This document shows, one piece after another, positions 40,440 to 50,446 of a stretch of DNA of 64,000 nt. Position 1 is the stretch's first letter. Every line of letters starts with the position of its first letter. A model generated the notes under the pieces. That model saw only the letters and a list, made by a program, of their open reading frames with translations, was not told where the DNA came from and did not search any database. The translations under genes were made by a program, and so were the position numbers. This DNA is from Paenibacillus bovis (GTDB taxonomy: Bacteria; Bacillota; Bacilli; Bacillales; Bacillaceae_C), in assembly GCA_007679095.1 (NCBI GenBank), contig VEFU01000001.1, forward strand, positions 1 through 64,000, given 5' to 3'.

Positions 40440-43400
40440 TTATCTTTTTCCTAAGAACGGCCACCAATTAGCCTTTCCTAGCACTTTAATTAATACGGGA
40501 ACAAACAATGGGAGAATGATTAATGCATAAAATAACAAACCACTAAGCACTAATGTAGCAATTTGCAACATCGATAATACTCCGGATGGTAACATCGCTG
40601 CAAATGTACCTGCTAAAATGACGGCAGCACTCATGATTACCGTACCCATATTTTTCATTGCTAGCATGATACCTGTTTTAACATCTAACTCTTTATATTC
40701 TGAGAAACGATCCATTAAGAAGATTGAATAATCTACACCGAGCGCAATCAAAATAACAAAGCCAAAGAATGGTGTTGCCCAGTTAATACCAGGATAACCT
40801 AATATATTTACAAAGATTACTTCTGTTAAAGCAATCGAAGAATAATAGGTTAATAGTAAAGAAGCAATAATATACACTGGCATTACGAGTGAGCGTAATA
40901 AAATAATCAATATTAACACGATACCAATCATCATAAATGTTACTGTTTTCGTATAGTCAGAGTTAGACATCGCTTCTAAATCCCTGTTCATACTAGTAAC
41001 TCCGCCAATACCAATATTCGCTTGTTCTAACTTCGTATCAATTGTAGCATCTTGAATGGTTTCTTCTATTTTATTAATCGTGTCCATTGCGGTGCGTGAG
41101 TATGGATTCTCATCCAATACGATATCTATCGTAGTCATTTTTCCATCCTCTGATAGATACACATCAAAAGCTTGCTGGAAATCTTCATTTGTCATAAGCT
41201 CATCTGGTATATAAACGGCAGACTGTTGTAAATTCGTATTATTAGCTAAATCTGTTAAATACGTCTCTGCTTCTCCAAATCCTTCTTCAATTTGTCCAAG
41301 CCCTTCGCTGCTTTGTTCAAGTCCAGTACTTAGTAGCTCTAGCTGATTTCCCATATCTCCAAAGCCGGTTTGCAATTGTTCTTGACCTTTTGCAATTTCA
41401 CCTAGACCTGTTTTAATTGCAGGAATTTGTTCTACAACCTGTCCTTGACCTGAAGCAGCCTGGTTTAACCCAGATTCTAATTCAGAAAGACCTGAAACAA
41501 TATTATCCAAGCCTTTCGAAAATTCTTCTAAACCACTAACGATTTTAGCCAAATTTTCATTTGCTGTTTCTAATCCTGCATTTACTTTTTCCAATTCTTT
41601 ATTTAAAGCATCCACTGTGCCGTATGCAATTCCAACTTTTTCAGACGCGCTCTTTATTATTTCTTGGATTTCAACAAAATTTGGATCAGTAGCTATTTCT
41701 GGATGGTTTTGAACTAACTTTGTCATTGGTTCTTCCAATGACTGCAACTGTCCTAATGCTCCTTCAAGTGTCGTTGGAACCTTTTTATATTCCTCGATCA
41801 ATTGTGTTAACCCCAGTTGAGCTGCCTTATAACCTTCTAAGAGTTGCTCAGTCCCAGTTTTTAATTCTTCTGCAGATTTACTCGCAGTAGCGGCACCTTT
41901 TTTCAACTCAGCAGTTCCTGTTGCACTACTTTCAATTCCAGTTTTAATCGTACTTAATGCTGTTTGTAACTCTCCGATTCCAGATTGGATTTCGATTGTC
42001 CCTGAATATAGCTCCTCGATACCAGATGTCGCTTCTTCCATTTCTGGTTTAGATTCCTGCAATGATGTCGCTGCTTCTTGGAGACCTTCTTTAATTTGTG
42101 AAATACCGTCCGTTCCTTCACTTATTCCTTTACCAAGCTCGTTCGCCAAGTTATTCACATATATTTCATCTAACTTTTCTCCAGTAGGTCTTGTTAAACT
42201 ACGAATTTTATCGACATGTTCGATTTTATCTAATTCGTTACCAATTGATTCAATTAATGCTAAGTACTCTTTTGTCTTCATGGAGTCATCATTTTCCAAG
42301 ACTACTTGGATTGGCATAATTTCACCTGGACCAAAACTATCTGCAACAATATTAAATCCTTTTACAGAATCATATTCTTCACCAATCTCATCTAATGAGT
42401 TGAAGGAAAGCTCGCCATCATAACTTACAAGTAAAGGCACTGTAAAAATAGCTACAATTCCAAGTGCAATTAGTGGTCTTGTGATAGCTAAATTTCCCAT
42501 CCAACCCCATAGCCTACTTTCTGAATGAGAAATATTCTTTTTCACTGGCCAGAATAAGCCTCTTTTCAACGTAGCCATGAATAAAGGTACAATCGTAAAT
42601 AATGCAAGAATAAGAACAAATACTCCTACGGCAACGCCAACTGCAGATTGATACAGTTTAAAAGATGCAAATCCGATAGAAGCAAATCCTATCATAACTG
42701 CAATCGCACTAAATATTACGGTCTTTCCTGCACTTCTATATGTTGCAATAATAGCCGATGGAATATCTTTCCCATCTGTTAATTCCTCTTTATAGCGGCT
42801 TAATAATAAAATACAATAATCCGTCCCAATTCCAAATAAAACGGCGACTAGGAATGTTTGCGTGAAAGTAGATACTGGGAAATTCACACCATCTACTAAG
42901 AACGCAACAATGGCTTGACTGACTAAGTATGTTACTCCAACTGTCAATAATGGAATAAATGGAGCAACAAAAGAACGAAATACAAGAACTAATACAACCA
43001 TGATAAATATAACGGTAATTATTTCTGTTTTCTTTAATCCTTTTTCAGAACTTACAATTACATCTTCAGAGATTAAGCCATCTCCCGTCATATACGTATC
43101 AACTTGTTGTGTCTCAATTGCCTTATCCAATGTTTCCCGTACTTCTCCAATTGTTTTATCGGTCATATTCACATTGAGTAATGCAATAATTGTGTTTCCT
43201 TCTTTTGAAACGAGCTGTTCCCGTAATGCTTCATCCTGGAAATGTGTCGTAATTCCACTAATCCCTAATTGATCCTTATTATCTTCTAAATGCTCCACTG
43301 TCGCTTTAATATTAAGCTCTTGGCCTTCCGAAAATTTCTCTTTATCATGAAAAACAACAATAAAGGATTGTGTTCCTTTTTCTTGAGTAGAATGCTCCTC

Positions 43401-43562
43401 GATAATATCGGATGCAATAACAGATGGATATCCGTCTGCGACTGAAAGCTGCCCCTTTTCCCGGATTAAATCCGCCATATTAGGTGAATTTATTAATAAG
43501 AGCACTGCTGCTATGATCCATACAGCTAAAAACGCCCATCTGTATTTTAAAATAAACTTCAT
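40440..43562 (-). CDS. MMPL/RND-family exporter with YhgE-like coiled-coil domain
   Basis: The 1040-residue protein has two six-helix RND halves (about 170-340 and 850-1030). Each carries the MMPL pattern, with G-I-G-T-D-Y-C-I-L-L-L-S-R-Y in the first and A-L-G-V-D-Y-S-I-F-L-M-D-R-F in the second. Between them is a long extracytoplasmic segment of repeated L-x-x-G-L/I-x-E-L-x-x-G units (about 470-770), as in YhgE/Pip proteins. It probably exports a lipid or hydrophobic toxic compound. The marR gene upstream overlaps its start by 4 bases. Confidence 0.9.
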   Translation of the reverse strand: MKFILKYRWAFLAVWIIAAVLLLINSPNMADLIREKGQLSVADGYPSVIASDIIEEHSTQEKGTQSFIVVFHDKEKFSEGQELNIKATVEHLEDNKDQLGISGITTHFQDEALREQLVSKEGNTIIALLNVNMTDKTIGEVRETLDKAIETQQVDTYMTGDGLISEDVIVSSEKGLKKTEIITVIFIMVVLVLVFRSFVAPFIPLLTVGVTYLVSQAIVAFLVDGVNFPVSTFTQTFLVAVLFGIGTDYCILLLSRYKEELTDGKDIPSAIIATYRSAGKTVIFSAIAVMIGFASIGFASFKLYQSAVGVAVGVFVLILALFTIVPLFMATLKRGLFWPVKKNISHSESRLWGWMGNLAITRPLIALGIVAIFTVPLLVSYDGELSFNSLDEIGEEYDSVKGFNIVADSFGPGEIMPIQVVLENDDSMKTKEYLALIESIGNELDKIEHVDKIRSLTRPTGEKLDEIYVNNLANELGKGISEGTDGISQIKEGLQEAATSLQESKPEMEEATSGIEELYSGTIEIQSGIGELQTALSTIKTGIESSATGTAELKKGAATASKSAEELKTGTEQLLEGYKAAQLGLTQLIEEYKKVPTTLEGALGQLQSLEEPMTKLVQNHPEIATDPNFVEIQEIIKSASEKVGIAYGTVDALNKELEKVNAGLETANENLAKIVSGLEEFSKGLDNIVSGLSELESGLNQAASGQGQVVEQIPAIKTGLGEIAKGQEQLQTGFGDMGNQLELLSTGLEQSSEGLGQIEEGFGEAETYLTDLANNTNLQQSAVYIPDELMTNEDFQQAFDVYLSEDGKMTTIDIVLDENPYSRTAMDTINKIEETIQDATIDTKLEQANIGIGGVTSMNRDLEAMSNSDYTKTVTFMMIGIVLILIILLRSLVMPVYIIASLLLTYYSSIALTEVIFVNILGYPGINWATPFFGFVILIALGVDYSIFLMDRFSEYKELDVKTGIMLAMKNMGTVIMSAAVILAGTFAAMLPSGVLSMLQIATLVLSGLLFYALIILPLFVPVLIKVLGKANWWPFLGKR

Positions 43563-44014
43563 TTTCTATCCTCCTCATAGTTTTCAATGTAATCTGCTAT
43601 TTTCTCATATACATTTAGAAAACTTTCCATTTCATCTTTTGGTATCTCTTTTAAAATATCTTCCATAAATTCATCAATTTTCATTGCAAGAGATTCGTAT
43701 AGTTCCTTCCCAGTAGGTGATAGATGTAGATACACGTTTCTACGATCATCTTCATCCCTCACCCGCTCAACGAGTCCCTTTTTCACCAGTTTCTCGACTT
43801 TAGCTGTTATCGCACTTTTGTGGACCAAAAGTTGTTCCGCAAGCTCTGAAGCTCTCATCGAACGATTTTGGTACAGGATACGAACGAGAGAAAACTGCTC
43901 CAGTGATAACTCCTCCATTAATTGATCTGACATTAAGGCAGAAATGTTTCTCGAACCATAAAGAAATATACTTATATATCGATCAAATATGTACTGTATT
44001 TGTTGTTTGTCCAT
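43559..44014 (-). CDS. MarR-family transcriptional regulator
   Basis: The 151-residue protein has a winged helix (about 50-95: M-R-A-S-E-L-A-E-Q-L-L-V-H-K-S-A-I-T-A-K-V) and the wing R-D-E-D-D-R-R-N-V-Y-L-H-L-S-P-T-G-K-E. The ends are helical for dimerisation. It overlaps the MMPL gene by 4 bases and likely represses the pair by binding the dyad upstream of its own start. Confidence 0.9.
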   Translation of the reverse strand: MDKQQIQYIFDRYISIFLYGSRNISALMSDQLMEELSLEQFSLVRILYQNRSMRASELAEQLLVHKSAITAKVEKLVKKGLVERVRDEDDRRNVYLHLSPTGKELYESLAMKIDEFMEDILKEIPKDEMESFLNVYEKIADYIENYEEDRK

Positions 44015-44032
44015 ATTAGTTCACCCCATCAA

Positions 44033-44051
44033 TAGTTTACCCTATAAACTA
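44033..44051 (-). promoter_or_regulatory. Probable MarR operator
   Basis: TAGTTTA-N5-TAAACTA is a perfect 7-bp dyad, 19 bases before the marR start, overlapping a likely -10 region on the minus strand. Confidence 0.6.
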
Positions 44052-44112
44052 TAATACAAATGATGATAACTCGTCAACGAAAAAAACAACTCCCAGTAAT
44101 GGAAGTTGTTTT

Positions 44113-44265
44113 TTATCCGTTAATCATCGGCATTATATAGCTAATGATGAACCACATGATGGCGAAAAAGATAATTAAATATGCGGCATATTTAATAAAT
44201 GTAGATGCCACTTTACTTGAATCGGATTTCTTTTCTACTTTTTCAATTTCTTCACGGTTGTCCAC
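44113..44265 (-). CDS. Small membrane protein, 50 aa
   Basis: A GTG start with a GGGATG-type site opens a 50-residue frame: VDNREEIEKVEKKSDSSKVA (charged head), then S-T-F-I-K-Y-A-A-Y-L-I-I-F-F-A-I-M-W-F-I-I-S-Y-I-M-P-M. One membrane helix is present. A terminator-like dyad (AACAACTCCC/GGAAGTTGTT, about 44083-44115) follows. It resembles short Bacillus membrane peptides; the function is unknown. Confidence 0.6.
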   Translation of the reverse strand: MDNREEIEKVEKKSDSSKVASTFIKYAAYLIIFFAIMWFIISYIMPMING

Positions 44266-44333
44266 TTATTTCACATCCCTTAATAAGAGTGTTATAAGTG
44301 AACTACCCTATTTATCCTAAAATAAAACATGTT

Positions 44334-44888
44334 CTAAAATGCAATTAATTTTTCTTCTGGGTCTGTCCGTTTTCGAACTTTCTTTTCTACGATTTCCTTA
44401 TCAAAATAGCCGATATTTAAAACCCCGACAATTTTCTCCCCAGGGACTACACCTAAAGCGTTGCGGAATTTCGGATCATATATATGATTAGGTGTTTTCC
44501 ATGCCATTCCTAGCCCTATTTCCCACGCGAGTAATTGCAGGTTTTGTAACATACAGCTCGTAGCAGCTAAATCCTCTTCCCATACTTTTTGGCGCGGATC
44601 TTCATTCATAATGACAACCAGAAATGCTGGTACATCGACGAATTTAGATCTAACAATGTCATGCCTACTTTTCTCATGGCATTGTAAAATAGCTTCTATA
44701 AAGGGTTCTTTACGATCATTTGCAATAAAGATAAAACGCCATGGTTCCCGTATTCCATGTGTTGGAGCCCACACAGCATCCTTTAACAAAGAAAGGACCA
44801 GTTCTTGACTCACTTCCTTATCGATATAACCTGACTTTACTGTTGTTCTTTCACGTATTAATTCTGCCACTCTATTTGTTGTAATCAT
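44334..44888 (-). CDS. Nitroreductase-family protein (YdjA-like)
   Basis: The 184-residue protein has the FMN-binding nitroreductase layout: I-R-E-R-T-T-V-K near the start, W-A-P-T-H-G-I-R-E-P-W-R-F, A-A-T-S-C-M-L-Q-N-L-Q-L-L-A-W-E-I-G-L-G and V-V-G-V-L-N-I-G-Y-F. It reduces nitro or quinone compounds with NAD(P)H; the natural substrate is unknown. GGAGGT precedes the ATG. A Fur-type box lies just upstream, so iron limitation should induce it. Confidence 0.9.
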   Translation of the reverse strand: MITTNRVAELIRERTTVKSGYIDKEVSQELVLSLLKDAVWAPTHGIREPWRFIFIANDRKEPFIEAILQCHEKSRHDIVRSKFVDVPAFLVVIMNEDPRQKVWEEDLAATSCMLQNLQLLAWEIGLGMAWKTPNHIYDPKFRNALGVVPGEKIVGVLNIGYFDKEIVEKKVRKRTDPEEKLIAF

Positions 44889-44898
44889 GGTTACCTCC

Positions 44899-44917
44899 GA
44901 AAATGATAATCATTTTC
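44899..44917. promoter_or_regulatory. Fur box
   Basis: GAAAATGATAATCATTTTC is a 19-bp palindrome that differs from the consensus GATAATGATAATCATTATC at two symmetric positions. It lies about 10 bases before the nitroreductase start. Confidence 0.8.
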
Positions 44918-44958
44918 ATTTATAATACCATGAAACCGTTTTTATGCAAAATTTCAAT

Positions 44959-46251
44959 TTACTGATAGATGATCGGTTTTTTCTCAGGCTGTTGATCTGT
45001 AAAAGTATAAGCATCGATAATGCGCTTTGTAACTTCTTCTACATTTTCTGCATTGCTATGGATGGTTGCGATTGGTTCATCTTTATTTACAGCATCTCCC
45101 ACCTTTTTATGTAATACAACGCCTACACTTAAATCAATGGTGGATTCCTTTGTTGCACGACCTGCACCTAGGAGCATTGCCGCTGTACCTACTTCATCCG
45201 CAATTATCTCTGATACATATCCGTGGCTTGGTGCCGGAACTGGTATTTGATATTTTGCTGTTGGTAACTTCGTCATATCATCTATCACAGACGCATCTCC
45301 ACCTTGAGCAGCTAAGAATTCCTTAAATTTACTTAAGGCGGTCCCATCCTTCATTGCCTGTAGTAGCATCGTCCGTGCTTCTTCCTCTGTTTTTGCTTTT
45401 TCAGCAAGTAATACCATTTTACTTCCTAAAACAAGGCAAAGTTCTTGTAAATCATCTGGCCCATTTCCTTGTAATGTTGCAATTGCCTCTTTCACTTCTA
45501 ATGCATTCCCAATCGCAAAGCCAAGTGGTTGGTTCATATCTGATATAACAGCTAATGTATTTCGGCCTACTTGATTACCAATTTCCACCATTGCATCTGC
45601 CAACTTACGAGCATCATCTATATTCTTCATAAATGCTCCTGCACCAACTTTTACATCAAGTACGATTGCATCCGCACCGGAAGCCATTTTTTTGCTCATA
45701 ATGGAGCTAGCAATAAGTGGTATCGAATTTACAGTTGCGGTTACATCTCTTAAACTGTACATCTTTTTATCAGCAGGTGTTAAATTTCCCGATTGGCCAA
45801 TTACCGCAACTTGGTTACGATTAACGAGTTCTATAAATTGCTCTTCTGTAATTTCCACATGAAATCCAGGTACAGATTCTAATTTATCTAACGTTCCACC
45901 TGTATGACCTAGTCCACGGCCTGACATTTTAGCTACTGGTACTCCTACAGCCGCAACTAGAGGAGCTAATACAAGTGTTGTCGTATCACCTACACCACCA
46001 GTTGAATGTTTATCTACTTTAATACCATGGATATTCGCTAAATCGATTTGATCTCCTGAATCCAGCATTGCCAGAGTCAATTCTGCCGTTTCTTCTGCTG
46101 TCATTCCCTGAAAGTAAACCGCCATTAAAAAAGCCGACATTTGATAATCTGGTAACGTATCATTCGTATATCCTTCTACTACAAAACGAATTTCCTCCTT
46201 TGTCAGCTGCCGGCCATCTCTTTTCTTCTCAATAATATCAACCATTCGCAT
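44959..46251 (-). CDS. pdp: Pyrimidine-nucleoside phosphorylase
   Basis: The 430-residue protein has the full thymidine/pyrimidine phosphorylase signature: [58 protein letters not shown] and the C-terminal biotin-like domain ending in a variable tail. It cleaves uridine and thymidine for salvage. AGGAGAG precedes the ATG. The deo partners are not adjacent. Confidence 0.95.
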   Translation of the reverse strand: MRMVDIIEKKRDGRQLTKEEIRFVVEGYTNDTLPDYQMSAFLMAVYFQGMTAEETAELTLAMLDSGDQIDLANIHGIKVDKHSTGGVGDTTTLVLAPLVAAVGVPVAKMSGRGLGHTGGTLDKLESVPGFHVEITEEQFIELVNRNQVAVIGQSGNLTPADKKMYSLRDVTATVNSIPLIASSIMSKKMASGADAIVLDVKVGAGAFMKNIDDARKLADAMVEIGNQVGRNTLAVISDMNQPLGFAIGNALEVKEAIATLQGNGPDDLQELCLVLGSKMVLLAEKAKTEEEARTMLLQAMKDGTALSKFKEFLAAQGGDASVIDDMTKLPTAKYQIPVPAPSHGYVSEIIADEVGTAAMLLGAGRATKESTIDLSVGVVLHKKVGDAVNKDEPIATIHSNAENVEEVTKRIIDAYTFTDQQPEKKPIIYQ

Positions 46252-46472
46252 ACAAAAATCTCTCCTTTTACTACAACTATCTTCTTAGCATCATTATTCA
46301 TTTTTCAGATTAGAATGTCAAAATCTTTAGAAAAACTTTACGTCTTAACATTCTATTTAATTATTGTGGCATTTCACATCCAAAATAATACTTTACATTC
46401 GAGATATCCTAAACTATAATAAACACAGCAACTTACTTTTTGTAAGACAATAATTAATTGGAGGTAATAAGA

Positions 46473-47012
46473 ATGGGATTATCTAAATGGAAAGTTGATG
46501 GCGCTCATAGTGAAGTAGGTTTCTCTGTAAAGCATATGATGGTTTCAAAAGTAAAAGGTACATTTGATCAATTTACTGCAGAAATAGAAGCAAATCCAAC
46601 TGATTTAACAACTGCAAGTATTCAATTTACAATTGATGTAGCAAGTATCAATACACGTAACAATGATCGAGACAACCACTTGCGTTCAGCAGATTTCTTT
46701 GATGTAGAGCAATACCCAAACCTCACATTTACGTCTTCTAAAATCGAAAAAACGGATGAAGATGAATATAAAGTAACTGGAGATGTTTCCCTACATGGAG
46801 TTACAAAGCAAGAAACATTCAATGTTACATTTGAAGGTTTAGCAAAAGACCCTATGAGTGGTGCAGAAAAAGCCGGATTCAGTGCAGAAGGTAAAATTAA
46901 ACGCAGCGATTACGGATTAACATGGAATGCAGCCCTAGAAACGGGCGGCGTATTAGTCGGAGATGACATTAAAATAACCATCGAAATTCAAGCAGAAAGA
47001 ATAGAAGGATAA
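46473..47012 (+). CDS. YceI-family protein
   Basis: The ATG at 46473 has GGAGG 9 bases upstream; a TTG earlier overlaps this site. The 179-residue protein has the lipocalin-like YceI pattern: W-K-V-D-G-A-H-S-E-V-G-F-S-V-K-H-M, F-D-Q-F-T-A, R-D-N-H-L-R-S-A-D-F-F-D and L-H-G-V-T-K. There is no signal peptide, so it acts in the cytoplasm. The family binds polyisoprenoids or quinone-like molecules. A terminator follows. Confidence 0.9.
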   Translation: MGLSKWKVDGAHSEVGFSVKHMMVSKVKGTFDQFTAEIEANPTDLTTASIQFTIDVASINTRNNDRDNHLRSADFFDVEQYPNLTFTSSKIEKTDEDEYKVTGDVSLHGVTKQETFNVTFEGLAKDPMSGAEKAGFSAEGKIKRSDYGLTWNAALETGGVLVGDDIKITIEIQAERIEG

Positions 47013-47026
47013 TACATTAGCAAATT

Positions 47027-47062
47027 AAAAAATCCAGAGCTATTTTCTGCTCTGGATTTTTT
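47027..47062. terminator. Terminator shared by yceI and mscL
   Basis: AAAAATCCAGAGC pairs perfectly with GCTCTGGATTTTT, with a T-run on each side between the converging genes. Confidence 0.85.
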
Positions 47063-47066
47063 AGTT

Positions 47067-47447
47067 TCATGATTGTTTTTTCAATAAATCTCTTATTTCT
47101 GTTAGTAACTCCACTTCAGGGGCGACAACCACTTTTTCCTCCACTACCTCTTCAACTTTCTTACGCTTCATCCTATCAAGAACACGAATAAACAAAAAGA
47201 TAGAAAAGGCAATAATAAAGAAATCAACAATACTCTGAATAAATACCCCATACTGAATAACTGCATCATTAATACTATATGATAACTTCTCAAAACTTCT
47301 ACCACCAAGAAGAACCCCAACGAGTGGCATAATAATATTATCTACAAGTGATGATACTATTTTACCAAAAGCTGTTCCAATCACCACTGCTACAGCCAAA
47401 TCTAACACATTACCTTTAATAGCAAACTTCTTAAACTCTTGCCACAC
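47067..47447 (-). CDS. mscL: Large-conductance mechanosensitive channel
   Basis: The start is GTG with AAGGAG upstream. The 126-residue protein has the N-terminal F-K-K-F-A-I-K-G-N-V-L-D-L-A-V-A-V-V-I-G-T-A-F-G-K-I-V and two membrane helices, then a basic and charged C-terminal helix (L-L-T-E-I-R-D-L-L). It opens under membrane tension during osmotic down-shock. Confidence 0.95.
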   Translation of the reverse strand: MWQEFKKFAIKGNVLDLAVAVVIGTAFGKIVSSLVDNIIMPLVGVLLGGRSFEKLSYSINDAVIQYGVFIQSIVDFFIIAFSIFLFIRVLDRMKRKKVEEVVEEKVVVAPEVELLTEIRDLLKKQS

Positions 47448-47646
47448 TTACCCTCAGCTCCTTTCATCATGAATAAATTCTACAATATTCGTAAATATAA
47501 AATCAACATCCGTGCAGGCATTCTCAAAAAAACATAGAATATATATAATAAACATTAAGATGTTCGCATATATATTACTCGAATTTTATCAAAAAGAAAC
47601 GAATTGCGATAGTCTATCAAGACAAATCATAAGTGGGGGTTAAATA

Positions 47647-48213
47647 ATGAAAGTTAGTTTTTTGGGAGAAAAAGAGATTAATTGGTTAAAATCATTAATT
47701 CTCGCTTTTCTTTTAGCACTAATTATCCGCACTTTTCTCTTTTCACCAGTGACAGTAGATGGTGCATCCATGGAGCCTACACTTCATGATCGTGAACGAA
47801 TCATCGTAACGCGAACAATCACGTGGATTGGTGAAGTAAACCGGGGAGATATCGTGATAATTAATGATACAGTTAATGATAAAAACTATGTAAAACGAGT
47901 TATCGGTATGCCTGGAGAATTAATTGAGATGAAAGATGACAAATTATTTATTAATGGGGAATTTATAGACGAGCCCTATTTAAGTGAAAACAAAAAAAGA
48001 GCTCATGATAATGGACGTAAATTAACTTCTGATTTTGGACCACTTAAAGTACCTGACAATCATTTCTTTGTCATGGGAGATAATCGCCTCCGAAGTGTTG
48101 ATAGTCGCTCGGACTTATTTGGTAATTCACTCGGATATATTTCGGAAGACAGGATCATTGGAATTAGTAAATTCGTCATTTATCCATTAAGCAACCTTCG
48201 ATTAACTAAATAA
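47647..48213 (+). CDS. sipS: Type I signal peptidase
   Basis: The 188-residue protein has one N-terminal helix (about 15-35) and an external catalytic domain. Box B has the nucleophile Ser in D-G-A-S-M-E-P-T-L, box D has the general-base Lys in Y-V-K-R-V-I-G-M-P-G-E, and box E is G-D-N-R-L-R-S-V-D-S-R. It removes signal peptides from secreted proteins. GTGGGGG lies before the ATG. Bacilli carry several paralogues, so the exact member is not known. Confidence 0.9.
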   Translation: MKVSFLGEKEINWLKSLILAFLLALIIRTFLFSPVTVDGASMEPTLHDRERIIVTRTITWIGEVNRGDIVIINDTVNDKNYVKRVIGMPGELIEMKDDKLFINGEFIDEPYLSENKKRAHDNGRKLTSDFGPLKVPDNHFFVMGDNRLRSVDSRSDLFGNSLGYISEDRIIGISKFVIYPLSNLRLTK

Positions 48214-48224
48214 TCACTAAACGC

Positions 48225-48257
48225 ATGCCCATCGGAACTTTGTTCATGGGCATTTTG
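48225..48257 (+). terminator. Terminator after the signal peptidase gene
   Basis: ATGCCCAT pairs with ATGGGCAT, followed by TTTGTCT. Confidence 0.6.
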
Positions 48258-48326
48258 TCTGATCATTTTTAATGAATACCTTTGATATACTAATGTTATT
48301 AGATAATTAAGGGGTTGAAATGTTCA

Positions 48327-50261
48327 TTGCACTTTAGATATATCACTTTATTTTTCAGTGCCATTATTCTTACTTTATTCTTAAGTCCTTCTTCCGCAGA
48401 TGCTCGCTCCTTTTCGATTGACTCCGTTGACATCCAAGCGTTTATTTTGCCTGATGGTGATTTATACGTAGAGGAGCTTTATACATATACTTTTAATGGT
48501 TCATACAACGGAACAACAAGAATAATCGGTGATGACGATTTTAATGGTTTTGAGTTTTTTGAAGCTTACAAAGTACCGGATGATGCGGTCATGGGGAACA
48601 TCCCTAAAGACATCGATCCGCTTAAAGTCGAAAAAGATAATTATACGTTCAAAATATATCAATCTTCTAAAGATGAAACAAAAAAAGTCTTTTATCGCTA
48701 CAGATTAAAAGATGCTATAAGGAAATATGAGGACATCGGTGAATTTTATTGGCGCTTCTTTGATGAAATGGGAGAAGACGATTTAAACGACTTAGAGATA
48801 TTCGTTTCTTTATATGGAGAGTCACAGCTCCCCGATAATTCTTATGGATTCATGCATGACTTAACAGGAGGAACCTTTGAATTAAGAGGAGGAGGGCTTT
48901 ATTATCATAATAAAAAACTACCAGGTGGAGAACCCTTTGAATTAAGGCTATTATTCCCAAATGACTTCTTGAATGAAATGGATTATACAAAGAAGGAAGA
49001 AATGCTACCAACTTTTTTACAAGAAGAGGCAGACTATGATAAAAAATTAAAGCGTCGTACACAATGGTTACCAAAATTGGAATCTACGAATAGTGTCATC
49101 CTAATTTTCTTACTTATCCTTTGTCTATATTCTATTTTTTACCCTCGTCGAATTGCACGCTTAATGACTAGACCACTACGCTTTTCGCAAGTAGAACAAA
49201 TGGACTCTTTTACATTAACTGCTTTATTAAGACATTTGAAATTTCAGCCTCAAGATATTAACGCTGCCCTCTTCCGACTATATCAAAACGGTATTGTCTC
49301 GGTTGAACGTGTTGAAACAAATGATACAGATAATCAGAACAGTCCGGATTATACGTTTAAATTTGTTTTAGAAAAGTCAACAGCTGAACTTGCAGAGCAC
49401 GAAAAGTTTCTTATCAACTGGTTGTTTACAAAAAGCGAAAATGGCAAGAAGTATTTTTCTCTCGATCAGATTCCAGTGAGATCCATGAGAGATCATAAAG
49501 AAAACTGGCGCAAATTAGGGGAGTTAAAAAAAGCCGAGCAAACATTTAAAATGCAATATAAAGATTGGAAGAAACTCGCAGCAGCAGACAAAGAACTACA
49601 TGAATTAGTGAAACCTGTATTTTTTAGAAAAGTTCTACATTATGTGCTGACCCCTTTATGGATTGTATGGATTGCAGTAAGTGGGATATTACTCTCCATG
49701 AGTAGCATGTTTGCGATCTTTATCGGCACTATCTCATTAATTTTGATTTATTTATTTGTTTTGTATAAAAAACGAGGACGGATATACTTTACTATTTTCT
49801 ACTTTATAAGTTTAATTGTCATGAACATGATGGGAATGGATTATGGAATAGAAAACTTACAAGTATTGCCGTTTGCATTCATGCTCATATCTGTCTTTCT
49901 ACCTGAAGCATATACAACATATCGTGGTGCCTCCTTATATAAAGGCATGAAGAAATGGCGAAAAGCAGTAAAGAAAAATGAGTTAGAAATATCATCTAAT
50001 AGCCTAAATACAGAACGTTGTTACCAACATGCGATTGCCTTAGGTAGAGTAGAATACTTCCATGCGTTTTATGGAGAATCAATTACAGCATCTGCTACGG
50101 AAGCGATATATCCATTCTTAATATCGCCATTAGATACAGCTACTATATACTCATATAATTATAGAACAATCAGAAGCACTTACTATAGAGGCAACTCTAG
50201 TGGAAGCTCAACCGGAAGCAGTGGTGGATCTGGCGGCGGCGGTGGAGCTGGTGCATTCTGA
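48327..50261 (+). CDS. DUF2207-family membrane protein
   Basis: I prefer the TTG at 48327 (AAGGGG about 12 bases upstream); a TTG at 48315 is directly next to that site. After a signal peptide (S-P-S-S-A-D-A-R) comes the DUF2207 extracytoplasmic domain (about 30-240, V-D-I-Q-A-F-I-L-P-D-G-D-L-Y-V-E-E). Membrane helices follow near 255-275, then a cytoplasmic winged-helix-like part, a pair of helices near 430-500, and the Gly-rich end G-S-G-G-G-G-G-A-G-A-F. Such C-termini are typical of the family. The function is unknown. Confidence 0.85.
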   Translation: MHFRYITLFFSAIILTLFLSPSSADARSFSIDSVDIQAFILPDGDLYVEELYTYTFNGSYNGTTRIIGDDDFNGFEFFEAYKVPDDAVMGNIPKDIDPLKVEKDNYTFKIYQSSKDETKKVFYRYRLKDAIRKYEDIGEFYWRFFDEMGEDDLNDLEIFVSLYGESQLPDNSYGFMHDLTGGTFELRGGGLYYHNKKLPGGEPFELRLLFPNDFLNEMDYTKKEEMLPTFLQEEADYDKKLKRRTQWLPKLESTNSVILIFLLILCLYSIFYPRRIARLMTRPLRFSQVEQMDSFTLTALLRHLKFQPQDINAALFRLYQNGIVSVERVETNDTDNQNSPDYTFKFVLEKSTAELAEHEKFLINWLFTKSENGKKYFSLDQIPVRSMRDHKENWRKLGELKKAEQTFKMQYKDWKKLAAADKELHELVKPVFFRKVLHYVLTPLWIVWIAVSGILLSMSSMFAIFIGTISLILIYLFVLYKKRGRIYFTIFYFISLIVMNMMGMDYGIENLQVLPFAFMLISVFLPEAYTTYRGASLYKGMKKWRKAVKKNELEISSNSLNTERCYQHAIALGRVEYFHAFYGESITASATEAIYPFLISPLDTATIYSYNYRTIRSTYYRGNSSGSSTGSSGGSGGGGGAGAF

Positions 50262-50342
50262 GCAAAAAAGCGGAAGGTGCTCCTAATGAATATAGAAAAT
50301 CAAAAAAGGGGCAGGGACAAAGTAATATTAATAGATAATGCC

Positions 50343-50446
50343 ATAGAATGAACTATAACTTGAATATAAATCAAGATAGTTCGGTCATTTTCTACCATCT
50401 ATACGAATTTAAAGTTATCAGCGGAGGAAATACACGAAGACTCCTA
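50343..50446. repeat. Family B repeat, partial copy
   Basis: It contains GAACTATAAC ... GATAGTTCGG (a dyad) and TATCAGCGGAGGAAATACAC followed by GAAGACTCCT, matching the left part of the 13826 element and the 62.8-kb element. The copy ends at the stop codon of the response regulator gene, so that stop may have been supplied by the repeat. Confidence 0.6.

Noticed and set aside
46372-46386. FNR-like sequence TGTGGCATTTCACA before yceI
   Set aside because: The spacing between half sites is 14 rather than 16 bases and the left half does not match TGTGA.
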